From: Perognathus longimembris pacificus
Lineage: Eukaryota > Chordata > Mammalia > Rodentia > Heteromyidae
Direction of reading: 5' to 3'
Assembly (NCBI RefSeq): GCF_023159225.1
Contig: NC_063181.1
Coordinates: forward strand, 9,879,606 to 9,943,605
DNA length: 64,000 nt
Below the pieces are notes generated by a model. That model made no database searches. It was not told the origin of the DNA and saw only the letters and a list, made by a program, of their open reading frames with translations. This document shows, piece by piece, positions 1 to 10,830 of this stretch. The translations under genes were made by a program, and so were the position numbers. How positions within the stretch are numbered: the stretch's first letter is position 1; each line of letters opens with the position of its first letter.

Positions 1-1099
1 TGGACAATAGGGGATAGAATAAAGGAAGTTGTATCGATGTGGGAATGAATTAATATCCTTTCATTGTATGGAGCTTAACACCTTGACAACACTGGTGGGA
101 GAAGTTTCCAACAATCAGGTTGAATCTAAGAAGCTTAGAAAAAGCATCGGTCCATGCTAAAGAGGCATCCAGCACTTGCTTGGCAGATGGGAGAAGCTCA
201 AAGGGCTTCAGAAAAAGTGAGCCTGATAGACGAGACACAAGAGGAAACCCAACTGCTGATGATGCGTGTCTATGAAAATTAAGAGGATGCTCTGTTTATT
301 GACGTGAGAAGAAATGTGCTGGCGAGGACAGCAGCATTATTAAGACATCCCTACATTATCTGTCTTTTTTCAACCAGAGGTAGATGAAGGAGACGCAGTT
401 ACAGAACTGGACTCTTGTTCGCAAAGAAATCGTTTGGATCCCAGGACGAGAGATCATGGTACATGAGATTGGACTGCTGCCAACTTAATCAAAGAGCAGC
501 CCCAATTAAACCTTTTGTGCTCAATGTGGTCCTTTTGTTAGCACAGATTAACACTGACTCCCGCACATGATATGCAGACAGCACTCTGGAAAATACTTTC
601 CCTTTGTCTCCTTCTCAAGGAGGATCAAAAGTGATACACATTCTCATCGCACAGAAATAGTATGTGTTTGCAGAGTTGCCTCGGGCCTTGATTAGTCTAC
701 CCACCCTCTGCTATAATGTAGTTCAAAGAGACCAACCATCTGTACATCCCACAGACTGTCATTGGTCTAGCACATTGGTAATACCATGTTAATTCAAACA
801 GATAGAAAAGAAAGAGTGGATATGTTGGAGGTGTTTGTAAGGCATCCTCCGGAGAATGGAGATAAAAACCCCAGAGAGATTCAGGGCCTTTCCAAGTCAG
901 GGTCTAGTGGTCTGGACATAGCATGTGGACATCTCCCCCAAATAAATGTCAAATCAATGCATTCCATAACTGCCGCCACAAGGAAAGAAACATAATGTTT
1001 CCTAAGCTTCTTGGTTTGGGCGACAGCATGTGACAGTGTGAACATAAAATGTCCACTGACAGGCTCATGTGGTCAATACTGGGTCCCCAGCTAATGGTG
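1..1099. other. Unassigned non-coding stretch
   Basis: I see no recognisable gene, repeat or RNA here. The reading frames (62 and 69 codons) have no family resemblance. It could be unique intergenic or intronic sequence, or repeats too old to recognise by eye. Confidence 0.5.
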
Positions 1100-1335
1100 C
1101 TATGTTAGTCAACTTTCAAAGATGGGGCTTAGTTCCAGGACATAGGTCACAGGAGCTACCATATGATTTTGAAGATTAGAACTAGTCCTTAGTCCTTTTC
1201 CCTCTCTCAGCTTCCTATGGACTGTGAGGTAGACAGACTAGACTCTTTTTCCACATGCCTCCCCCACCATGATGTTCTGTCCAAATAAATGGGGCCAAGC
1301 TACCACCAACTGAACCCCCAACAAGCATGAGCCTT
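1100..1335 (+). mobile_element. MaLR-type LTR fragment (ORR1/MT-like)
   Basis: The order of short motifs matches the 3' half of rodent MaLR LTRs: a C/T-rich stretch followed by 'cagcttcctatgg', then 'caccatgatgttctg', then 'aataaa', then 'catgagcc'. The normal 3' terminus is not visible after 1335, so the copy is a fragment. LTRs of this family are non-autonomous ERVL relatives. The subfamily is uncertain. Confidence 0.55.
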
Positions 1336-2363
1336 CGCTGTGCCTCTCGTATGGTCTACTTCTACCGGACATAGCAGAGGCACGGTGAAAGCAGAAAACA
1401 CGGTCACCTCAAGTTGTTATCTCAAGGATTCCAATCATAGGTATACAAAAGTTGCACATTGTACTCTGGGAAAACCTGCTTCTACGCACTTACCCAGTGA
1501 TACAAAATGCTTCCAGGTTGAACTGAAGTCTCAAAGGAGTTCTACAGTAAGCCCAAGCTGTGGCAGAAGCCATCTTGTTACTTGAACACACAGTCTGACA
1601 GACCTTATGGTACTAGAGGTTTCTGTGCCTGGAAAAGACATTAAGTACTGTTGATGGCAAGTCCCAGTAAAAGATCACCATGTAGACCATTAGGGTTTGG
1701 AGCAAGGCCATGCCATCTGTTGCAGGACTGTGCTCCATTTGAAAGGCAGAACCTGGTTTGTCACTGTGCCCTAATAAAGATACACCATCTGAGCCTGGGC
1801 ATCATGTTGTAACGGAGCCAGGGCTATCTATCATGAGCCAGATTCTGTCACACTCACCACATCACATACACAATCGGCCCGAACCAGCATGAGTCCTTTG
1901 TAAACTAGAAGTGTTACATCTGGGATTGGCCATGAACAGAACCAAGAGACTCAAGGAAGCCACGTGAGTACTAGCCATTCTGAGTGGTCTCAACCCCCCT
2001 GTCACTTACCATCCTCTCAGCGGTCCCTTCTCCTTGGAACACATCTAACAAACAGAAGAAGAAACAAAAATCAGCTTGTTTATGGATGAGTTACTTGGGT
2101 ATGTCAATGTGAGCTAAAAATGGGCTGATGTTTCACTACAGCCCCACACCGGAGTGCCCTATAAGAAAATAATGAGGATTATGTGTCCCAGTTGACAGGA
2201 GTTCGGTGTGGTGCATCAGGCTTTCTCCATTGAGGAAGAGAAGTAGCTCAATGCCAAAATAGTCACATACCTAGGGAGATTTTACATGGTTTTTCTAGTT
2301 GATTCAGGGTCCTATGAAGAGAGAAAACAAGATTCTAGGCCTTGTCCAGATGGAACCATTGGA
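1336..2363. other. Unassigned non-coding stretch
   Basis: No gene is seen. A segment around 1366-1400 resembles one around 2511-2546 (see findings), which suggests a low-copy dispersed repeat. The 81-codon frame at 1340-1585 resembles no known protein. Confidence 0.4.
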
Positions 2364-2405
2364 GTGTGCGTGTGCGTGTGTGTGTGTGTGTGCGTGCGCA
2401 CATGT
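2364..2405. repeat. Interrupted (TG)n microsatellite
   Basis: Alternating TG with TGCG interruptions; the right end is 'gcgtgcgcacatgta'. The pure alternating purine-pyrimidine run, including CG steps, is the composition that favours Z-DNA. Confidence 0.9.
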
Positions 2406-4785
2406 ATTGCAAAGTATGACCACAAAACACTAGCCAGACACAAGTAGGCAGAATAACTTGGTTATTTCATAGCAGTCAGCATCTGTGAGTGGCCCAGGCT
2501 GGTGCTGCTGTACTGGACATAGTAGAGGCACAGCGAAAACAGAAGGATTGGAAGCTCCACGTGGACACATAGAACAGGCTCCCGCTCTCTGTGTCTGATT
2601 GATCTTGTTACTACTATTATAGAATATCCCCTGTGTCAAGAGCAGAAATTAAGATGGAATCACCATCTCCTTTCATGAAAGCATGAAATAAACACTTGAT
2701 AGCTAGTTGACAACTCTGGACTCCTTTTGCCCTGAAAGAAAGAAATGCTTCCATTTGACCAATATCAAGGCATATGCCTAGCATTGACTTGCCTTTTCTA
2801 CCCTAAGGGCTTTAATGAACACAATCTTCTGTGGATGTGGACCTGGGGAAGATTTCATCAGTTGAAATAAAATTGAAAGCAAAATTGAATTGGCCAAGAG
2901 ACCCACTTGATGGTTAAAAAAAAAAAAAAAAAAGTAAAGCAATGGTGGTAGACATTTGGCCATAGGATACACTGGTCTCGTCACCTACTTTACCCTTAGA
3001 GCCACCAGCCCTCCAACAGAGGAAGCAACTAAAACCTCAAATCAAAGACAAGCCATCTTCCAGATGCTCTACAGACACTAAGCAAATGAACATTATAGGA
3101 TACTGTGGCTCCTACAGGTAGAAACTAAAGGATGCAAAAGTAAATAAACCCATGTACAGTTGACCTATAACCCCTTAAAGAATATATGCTCCAATTCCCA
3201 TGTCTTGGTGTGAGGAATGGAATCATCACATGGCAGAAAATCAGGCTGTTTCTAGACAAAGAGACAGAGAATATCTTTGACACTAACCTGGTCTTCTGAG
3301 GCATTTCTTGGTGCTCACTTGCCCTGCTTTTGCTGTAAATTCAACAGCCACATCCTGAAATAAACATGGCAACCAAAGGCTGAGAAAACTCCTGGATAGA
3401 GTGCTGCTTCCCCAACCTACAAAACTGTCAAGTAAAATGATCACTCAAAGACCCTTGCAGGAGATCTAAAAGGGAGGAAGAGGAGTAGAAAGGGGGAGTA
3501 GCAGTTAGGTCTTCAAAATCAACTGTGAGTAGGAACTATTTCTCTGCCTGTAAATTCTTTAGAAAATAAAACCAACTTGGATCTTACCTGACCTGCTCTC
3601 CAATGGAGAAACAATACCAAAATCAGACCTAAAAGGTAGTAGATTATGTGTTTATCAACTCTGATTCTCTTTCCTGCTAACATCTAGCCTTCTGCTGTTG
3701 AGGACATTGCTGCTGACAGCTAATAGCTGCACCCCTCGCCTGAAATTACCTTTCTGGTCCAGATAAAGCAAGGAGAAGCCACTGTATGAAGTTTGTTTCA
3801 GAGCTCTTTACAAATCAGCTAGGACTTCCATTATATCACCATGGCTGATTGGTTTCTTTCACTGTCTTCTTGACTCCCAATCTAGGCTTCTTCATTACCC
3901 TAAAAGCAGTCCCCAAGAATCTTTCTGTCGTAAGTTGTATTTCCAGTTAGCCCACTTTATAGTGTTTTCCTGTCTGAAAGTTCACTCCAAATACCTTTTT
4001 CTGTAATAGTATGAGAAAGGCCCTTCTTCTAAAAAGAGTGAGCTAAAATAGAGCTGGAACCACCCAAAGATTTCTAGTTTCTTGAAGGAAACAAACAAGC
4101 AAAAACAACTATGCCTATCCACCTTCTCCTAGCTTGGTGGCATCACAGGGTTTCAGACTGTCATGCACTAAAAATGTTGCTGCCCCAGAGCTGTGAGACA
4201 CACACTCTCCACCAAGCATATGGAGGACTATAGACCTAAGAGACAGAGGGCAGACAAAGCAAGGCTGCCGCAGAGAGAAAATAAAGTGCTGCCACCTACG
4301 TCTCTGCCGGAGGCAGCAGCAAGTAGAAGTTGGAGCCTTCATTTCCCAAGTCCATCCACGCACATCCATAATGCTTGTGAGAACAAGAACAGATTGTGTA
4401 TACCTGGGAATAAGGTCTGAGGAGAAAGATACTCTAAATTATCCCCGTGGCCTTGAAACTAGCCAGATTCACATCTGCTCAATTAACTATTTCCTCCTAT
4501 CCACTCCCATATGCTGAGAATTTTTCTAAATTTTAGCACACCCCATAGTAAGCCATTTCTGGGACCATTCTCCTAGCATGCATCGAAGGTCCTGACTGCA
4601 TTCATCTGTGTTCCTGAGGTCTCCTGTCGTGATTGTGGCCTCTAGGCCTAGGTCCTGAGAGGTGTGATAAATGTCACATCGGATCTAGCATTTGTCAAAT
4701 GTCAAGCATCAAGACAACTGAATAGGACACTTCATTATGTGTGCATGGGGTTTATGGATTCGTTGGTAAAGACACAAAATATGGT
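2406..4785. other. Unassigned non-coding stretch
   Basis: About 2.4 kb with no gene, and no repeat that I can name with confidence. It contains a run of about 18 A at 2916-2933. The overlapping frames at 4115-4420 (84 and 75 codons) are opposite-strand shadows with no family match. Confidence 0.45.
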
Positions 4786-4789
4786 GGGT

Positions 4790-5158
4790 TTTTTGTTTTC
4801 TATTTTCTTTCTTTTTTTAAACTTTTTTCTTTATTGTCAAAGTGTAGTACAGAGGGGTTACAGATTCATATGTAAGGCAGTGAGTACATTTCTTGTTCAA
4901 CTTGTTACCTCCTCCCTCATTTCCCCACCTCCACCTCCCCCTTTCCCTCTCCCCCCAAGAGTTGTGCAGTTGGTTTACACCAAATGGTTTTCTAAGTACT
5001 GCATTTGGAATGGTTTGTCTTTTTATCCTTTGTCTCTTGATTTTGATATCCCCTTTCCCTTCCCTAGTTCTAATACCCATATAAACAGCATCCGGGGTAC
5101 TCAAATGTGATACAGTGGTAGTAGGTACAACCACAGGAAGGGAATAGAAGAGAAACAA
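4790..5158 (-). mobile_element. L1 3' UTR, 5'-truncated
   Basis: Reading the minus strand gives the lineage-specific L1 tail: a T/G-rich segment, a G-rich polypurine tract (here C-rich, about 4914-4960), 'aacaagaaatgtactcact', then 'tgtaacccctctgtac' and 'ttgacaataaa'. The A-rich tail appears as a T-rich run at 4790-4835. The same tail recurs at 9150-9602, 12602-12710 and 22297-22665. No ORF2 remains. Confidence 0.85.
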
Positions 5159-5170
5159 AAGTGTTTTCTG

Positions 5171-5376
5171 CCAGTCTTGGGGCTTGAACTCAAGGCCTAG
5201 TCACTGTCCCTGAGCTTTTTGCACTCAAAGCGCTTGCTCTACCACTTGAGCCACAGCTCTACTTGCAGGTTTTTGCTGGTTAATTAGGGATTACAGTCTC
5301 ACATTTTCTGAGCTGCTTGATCCTCAGATCTCAGCCTCCTGCACAGTTAGGGTTACAGGCATAAGGCACTGGTGCC
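5171..5376 (-). mobile_element. B1-like/Geo composite SINE
   Basis: The minus strand reads as a 7SL/B1-like head ('ggatcaagcagctcag' region), the linker 'taattaaccagcaaaaac', and then the Geo-type right monomer with 'tggctcaagtggtagagc'. It abuts the 5' end of the minus-strand L1 at 4790-5158. A 9-bp match, 'cacaaaata', lies at 4773-4781 and 5376-5384, but it is too short to prove a shared duplication. Confidence 0.8.
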
Positions 5377-5384
5377 ACAAAATA

Positions 5385-6240
5385 CCTTTCTAAATAAAGA
5401 AATACAGGTTTCTTTTTTCTCAGAAGACTCCTATGTTTCTTCATAATAAAGGATCAGTGCATTGTAATGGTTAAGTTCCTTTAAAAGAACAAGAGAAAGA
5501 AACTAATCCCTAGAAATTCTGCATGTGTCTGCTTTCCAAAGGTCTACAGCACCCCACCACAGCCTAGAAATGGATCGGCTGGTTTACGTTTCCTTCAAGT
5601 TGGAATATACATACAGCCTGCCCAGGAAAAGATCAAGGGGCTCCTGTCTCTTATTTGTAGCTGCTGAGGCAATTTCTCCTACATGAATTCATTAAGTCTT
5701 TTCCCCCAGAAATCCTTCTGTTAAAAAGGGAAGATGAAGGGAGGCTGGGGGGGGGGGGGAGAGAAAATAAAACAATAGAAGAGAGAAAAAGACTCCCCAC
5801 CACATTGACAAAACAGGCTAGAAGACAAACTCTCTCTTTCCCCTACCTGCTCCTCCCCTTCTAAGACGGGAAAGCAGCCTTTTGTGACATTGTTTTTCCT
5901 CCAAGGCTACCTTTGATCTTCACCCAGGTGACATCTACTTACAAGGAACATCAAAGGCAGAGAAGGGAGGTGGAGAATGACTTGTCAGAGCCGGTGACGG
6001 TGACGCTCACCAGGGATGGCTGAAGCAAGAGTGTCCCGATGGTGTGAAAGACAAGGCCAGGACCCCAAGGGATTCTTAGTGAGATGGATGAACTCTCCCC
6101 ACTTTACTGGGAAATAACTCTTCCTGCCTTTTCTTTCCTACCCTTAGCACAACCATGGTCTCAGAAGAGGAACAAGAATGTGATGACGCCTTCTCCCTGG
6201 TTTTTTTGTTTGTGGGTTTTTTTTTTTTTTTTTGCCTATA
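5385..6240. other. Unassigned non-coding stretch
   Basis: No gene or named repeat is recognised. There is a G-run of about 12 near 5748-5759. It may include unique sequence. Confidence 0.45.
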
Positions 6241-6390
6241 GGGTTTTTTTTTATTCAAATTTTTACTATCAAACTGATGTACAGAGAGGTTACAGTTTCA
6301 TACGTTAGGCATTGGATACATTACTTGTACTGTTTGTTACCTTGTCCCTCATACCCACCCCCCCTCCTCCCTCTGCCTTCTCCCTGTTTC
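6241..6390 (-). mobile_element. L1 3' UTR, strongly 5'-truncated
   Basis: The minus strand carries the same L1 tail as 9150-9602: 'tatgaaactgtaacctctc' (here 'gagaggttacagtttcata') and 'caatgcctaacgtatgaaac', preceded by the G-rich polypurine tract, which appears as C-rich sequence at 6355-6390. T-rich sequence on the left represents the poly(A) tail. Confidence 0.8.
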
Positions 6391-6918
6391 ACTGAGCGTA
6401 CAGGCAAGTACTTAGAGCACACGTGCACATGCACATTAATTTATGCTGCCTGTGGCCCTTGTGTTTTGGAACAAGTCAGACTTCTTTGTGTAATTGCTTG
6501 ATGAAACATCCTCGCCTGTTCTGTCAACACAAATTACACAGCTAAATAATGAGAGCCGCCCCCCCCCACCCCGGCCCACCTCTGATACAGACCGGGTGTG
6601 GGGGGAACCCTAAGACCAGCCTTGAGTATTTGGGCTTCCTAGAGAAGTTACCCAACACCGTGTATGGCATGCTCACCCAACCTGCCTCCATATCTAGCCC
6701 TTGCCATCCATGTCTCACCTGCCAATGACAGCTGCTAAGAGACAGAGGATAATGCTGGACCACTTTACAGCACGCAGCCCCCAGAGAGCCAGAAAACAGA
6801 CCTCAAAGTAGCTTCTCTTGTGACTCTCCAAGCCCCAGAGGCAGGGCCTCTCTCTCCAGGGAAGGATTCTGACTCTCTGATGCTTTTGCTCTGCATATTT
6901 GCCTAAACAACAGTAACC
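6391..6918. other. Unassigned non-coding stretch
   Basis: No gene or named repeat is visible. A C-run of about 9 lies near 6559. The open frames of 67-73 codons on the minus strand overlap one another in different frames and look fortuitous. Confidence 0.45.
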
Positions 6919-7536
6919 CACACATTGTATAAACCCTACGTGCTCTCATGCATACCCCTATATACACACATATGCACATGTACACACTACAGACAGATAC
7001 ACACATTCAGGCAACCATACATGTTTGCATTCATATTTGAACATACATATACATGAATATACACCTCCTTGAACACTTGCCCATCCCATATATTCACACA
7101 CTTGAATGCATGCCTACACATGCACATTCACCTATACAGATACATATGCATAAGCACACACATGCATGCACACCCACATACTTACAGATAGATGGTTGCA
7201 CATACAAATGTCTACATCCACAGCCACATAAGTATATGCGTACAGACCCACATACATATACACATACCAGTCCACGCATCCTATATGCATATGCATATGA
7301 ACACATGACTGTGTACCCATACACATTCCTGAAAACATAGACACATACCTACATGCCCATTTTTATGCTCACCTGTACATATATACACACATCTACATCC
7401 TCATGCATACACATACATACATGGATACACACCTTGGCACACATATACAATACACATTGTTATGCATGGATTCATATACTTCAGCATATACCCACCTGCA
7501 TACTCTTTCACAATCCTACACACATGCATGTACACA

Positions 7537-7573
<37 letters not shown>
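6919..7573. repeat. Long degenerate CA/TA-rich tract
   Basis: About 650 bp dominated by 'cacacata', 'tacata' and 'catgca' units, with cytosine and adenine far in excess on the plus strand. It ends in a near-pure (CA)n at 7532-7573. The long open frames in several phases on both strands are by-products of the repetitive composition. Confidence 0.85.
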
Positions 7574-7575
<2 letters not shown>

Positions 7576-7713
7576 ACCCGAGGAGGCAGAAAGTGTACAG
7601 TTCCCAGTGTTCTCTCAGCAGGAAGAGCAAGATGGCTCCTAATAGGCTCAGGTAAGTCTTGTTGCCCTAGCAGGCAATACATTGTGCCTTAGTAGGTTTC
7701 CTTTAGAGAAGTA

Positions 7714-7715
7714 AC

Positions 7716-7746
<31 letters not shown>

Positions 7747-7748
7747 CA
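7714..7748. repeat. (CA)n microsatellite
   Basis: A (CATA)/(CA) run, about 140 bp after the end of the longer CA-rich tract. Confidence 0.95.
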
Positions 7749-7779
7749 TTTCTTCACATTAATAATTGTACAGTTCTAC

Positions 7780-8300
7780 AAGCTAGCTATACCAAACGTC
7801 TACCCAAAACATCACAAGCCTAGATACCATAAAAACACTTGCACATCCGTGTTTGTTGCTGCACTATACACCTTAGCTAAGTTATAGAAACATCCCAGAT
7901 GTCCTACAATCACGTGGATTCAAAATATTGTGGTACCTATTCACAAAATGTGAAAATTTATGCAGTCATTACACAGAATAATATTATGTCATTTGCAGGG
8001 AAATGGATGGACCTGGGACAAATTATGTTGAGTGATGTAAGTCAAGTTCGGAGTGGCAAATGGCATGTGTTTCCTCTCATATGTGGAAGCTAGATCTTTA
8101 GGCTGAGACATGATAAATTATACAGGACCCTCGCCATCCACTTACAGTGAGACCAAAGGAGGATACTCTTAGGGGAGGACCCCAATGACCCAAGGCTCAT
8201 GTGTCTCTGATCATATAAAATAATATTTATCTAAATGAACTCCAGGAATTGGAAACAAGAAAAACAATAATAACTGTAAAGTCAAACTACATTTGCTCAG
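7780..8300 (+). mobile_element. Old L1 3' end
   Basis: Plus-strand match to the conserved L1 ORF2 end and 3' UTR. It has 'ctacccaaaacatcac', 'catttgcagggaaatggatg', 'ttatgttgagtgatgtaag' and 'ctctcatatgtggaagcta' in consensus order, followed by an A/T-rich tail with 'gaattggaaacaagaaaaac'. It is diverged and has no open frame. Confidence 0.85.
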
Positions 8301-8311
8301 CCAAGGAGGCT

Positions 8312-8740
8312 ACATAAATCAGCTAAGACTGCTGCAACAACATGATGCAGACCTGGTAGCTTAGTAAACAGAAATGTAGTGTCTCACAGAAAGGAGCTAC
8401 AAGTCTGCCATTTGGGTGTGATAGGGACAGAGTCCAGAGGGTTCCCTGTCATCCTTCAGACACCTATCTCCTTCCTTTGCCACCAGCCTTTCCTTGGTGT
8501 GTGTGTGTGTGTGTGTGTGTGCGTGTGCACACGTGCACACACGCGGGGTGCCATACTCTCTCTTGCTCTTCCCCTGATATGACCATTCCCATTATTAGAT
8601 AGGGCCCTTCTCCTATGATCTCACTTATCCTCAAGTTCTCTCTCCAAGTACACTCATGTGGAGAGCTGAGGCCTTCGGAATTAAACTGGGGGTGGGGCAG
8701 GGACACAGTCAGTCCATAGCACATAGTCCCCCTCAGAAAA
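8312..8740 (-). mobile_element. MLT1-like MaLR LTR
   Basis: It begins with 'gctaagactgctgcaacaac', the reverse complement of the MaLR LTR 3' end. It continues with 'tagcttagtaaacagaaat', a C/T-rich centre, 'agatagggcccttctcc' and 'gatctcacttatcctcaag', in MLT1 minus-strand order. A TG/CA microsatellite interrupts it. Confidence 0.6.
8497..8545. repeat. (TG)n with CG steps
   Basis: Pure TG to about 8520, then 'gcgtgtgcacacgtgcacac'. It lies within the MLT1-like LTR. Confidence 0.9.
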
Positions 8741-9149
8741 TGTTCTCCATCCATTAAAAAGTCCATTTTTAACATTAGGTACAACGGCCAAATAATCTAT
8801 GACTTGGGATTAGTGGTGTTAGAGACTTTTTGATGTGGGAGAATGAACACCATTTTACTTGGATTGTGTATAAACCCAGAAATACACATGACCATTCTCC
8901 ACAGGTTCCAGAGTCACTGCTGCATTTGACAGAAGGGGTCATTGAAGCACCAAGAGGGGACAGGGGACTCCTTCAATACCACCAATCTCATTAGTGAGAA
9001 TCCTGTGCCACCAGTCTCCCCTTCTCTGCTGGGCCCAGAGGGGAGGGACTGTGTCTTAACCACCACTCCAACTCAGGTCTGACACCAAACCTGATACAGA
9101 AGGTTCTGCCTGAGTGATGGAAGAAGACATAGGAGGGAGACATAAAAGA
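8741..9149. other. Unassigned non-coding stretch
   Basis: No gene or recognisable repeat. Confidence 0.4.
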
Positions 9150-9602
9150 GCCCAATAGCTATACCCTTATGAACACATAAGATGATGCTAAGTGAAATGA
9201 ACTCCATGTTATGGAAACGATTGTTATATCACAGTTGTAACTACTTTCAACATCCCATGCGTATCTGTAGCTTCTATTATTGATGATGTTCTTGTATCAC
9301 CTTCCTGTGGTTGTATCTACACTAGCTCTGTAATCTTATCTGAGTATATTGGAAACCGTGTATACTGGTATTAGAAGTAGGAAATTGAAAGGGAATACCA
9401 AAATTGAGAGACACAGGGTAAAAAAAGACAACTACAAAAGCAATACTTGCAAAACTGTTTGGTGTAAGTGAACTGAACACCTCAGGGGGGGAAAGGGAAA
9501 GGGGGAGGAGGGAAGGGGGTATGAGGGAAAAGGTAACAAACAGTACAAGAAATGTATCCAATGCCTAACATATGAAACTGTAACCTCTCTGTATATCAGT
9601 TT
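9150..9602 (+). mobile_element. L1 3' UTR, longest local copy
   Basis: Plus-strand lineage-specific L1 3' UTR. It has 'cccaatagctat' and 'agatgatgctaagtgaaatg', a T-rich middle, 'gggaataccaaaattgagag', a G-rich polypurine tract at 9485-9519, and 'aacagtacaagaaatgtatc'. It stops at 'tatatcagtttg' without the expected 'acaataaa' and poly(A), so the extreme 3' end has been lost. It serves as the internal reference for the other copies. Confidence 0.85.
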
Positions 9603-10108
9603 GTGTTGGGGTTCAGCTTTGGCCTTGAGGGGGAAGGGCAGAGGAACAACCCAGACCAACCTCAATAGAGAGCTTAAGTAGAATGCCATGTTGAACAGAG
9701 GAGCCAGGAGACACAGACTGGCATAATGACGTCTGAGCTCTTCTGATCCTAAAACAAGGTCAAGTTAGGGGGCAGAGCCACAGGAAACTTGAGAGTCTCC
9801 CAAGTTCAATGCACAGGACTGACAGGTCCAGTAACCTATCATCCAAGTCCCTGCCCCTGCCTTTAGGCATTCAGGCACACCCATCACCTGGGAGGTGGGA
9901 CTTACCCTTCCTCTACCATGAAGACAAGATGGCACCAGTTAAACTCAATTTTCTATCCACCACATGGCCATGATAGTGCCAATTAGACCTACCATCCCCA
10001 CTTCACTCAAGCATTTGGCTTTTGTGTTCTCTGTTCTAGCTTTTGATTCATTTTCAGGCAGTTTCTTTGGTGCTGTGAAGTCTGAATGTAGATTGGAAGG
10101 AAGCTTTA

Positions 10109-10110
<2 letters not shown>
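9603..10110. other. Unassigned stretch, possibly LTR-derived
   Basis: It begins abruptly where the L1 tail is cut. It contains 'cacctgggaggtgggactta' and 'accatgaagacaagatggc', which resemble rodent LTR wording, but no paired ends or primer-binding site could be shown. No gene is seen. Confidence 0.3.

Positions 10111-10164
<54 letters not shown>
10111..10164. repeat. (CA)27 microsatellite
   Basis: Uninterrupted AC dinucleotides over about 54 bp; likely length-polymorphic. Confidence 0.97.
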
Positions 10165-10166
<2 letters not shown>

Positions 10167-10412
10167 CACAGCTTACATTTTCCCCTGCTTTCTCCAACTG
10201 GTATTTCTTAGAATTCAAAAACCACCAAATTCCCTGAGGAGTGTAGACAGTATTTCATACATGGACATGTGAGGAAGGAAGGTAACATTCTTCCTGCCCA
10301 AAGCAGCTTCAAAGCCACACACTGAGCACAGGAGGCAGAGACAGCTGAGGGCTCATTCATCCAACTCAACAGAATGCTGCACCAAGAGCATTCCTGTAGC
10401 TGTGGCTCCATG

Positions 10413-10830
10413 AGTCTCCTGTGGATGCTATAACAAATGACCATAAGTGGAGTAGCTTAAAATAGCAGAAACCTTCTCTCTCCTGTGCTAGAGCTCTGAA
10501 GGATCTGATAGGGGACCTCTCTCATGGTCTTCTAGTATGATGTTAGCTTCTCTTGGCCTGAGCAATGCTCAGCCTTCCCTGACCCACCTTAACTTGCTGT
10601 TATTTCACTTAAGTCTCTGCCTCTATCTTCATGTGAACCTCTTCCTATTCTTTCTCCAACCCTTTTTTCTATTTAAGGAGACCGGTCACAGGGCTTAGGG
10701 TCCAAGCTAAGGTAGCATGGCCCTTCCTGAACTTGATCATATTTATAAAGGCACTATTTCCAAATAAGGGCTTGTTCACAAGTACTAGAAATTTAAACTC
10801 AAATATCTTGCTTCAGAAACACAATTCAGT
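10413..10830 (-). mobile_element. MLT1-like MaLR LTR
   Basis: It starts with 'gatgctataacaaatgacca' and 'gtagcttaaaatagcagaaa', then has 'ctctgcctctatcttcatg', 'tttccaaataagggc' and 'ttcacaagtac'. These are standard MLT1 motifs read on the minus strand. The L1 at 10831-11965 is inserted at its right end. Confidence 0.65.

Noticed and set aside
4664..5110. 148-codon plus-strand frame
   Set aside because: Most of it is the antisense of an L1 3' UTR.
4773..5384. 9-bp 'cacaaaata' around an L1 plus SINE
   Set aside because: It is too short and not adjacent to the T-rich tail, so it cannot be taken as a target duplication.
7053..7655. His/Thr/Tyr-rich frames in several phases
   Set aside because: They are products of the CA/TA-rich tract.
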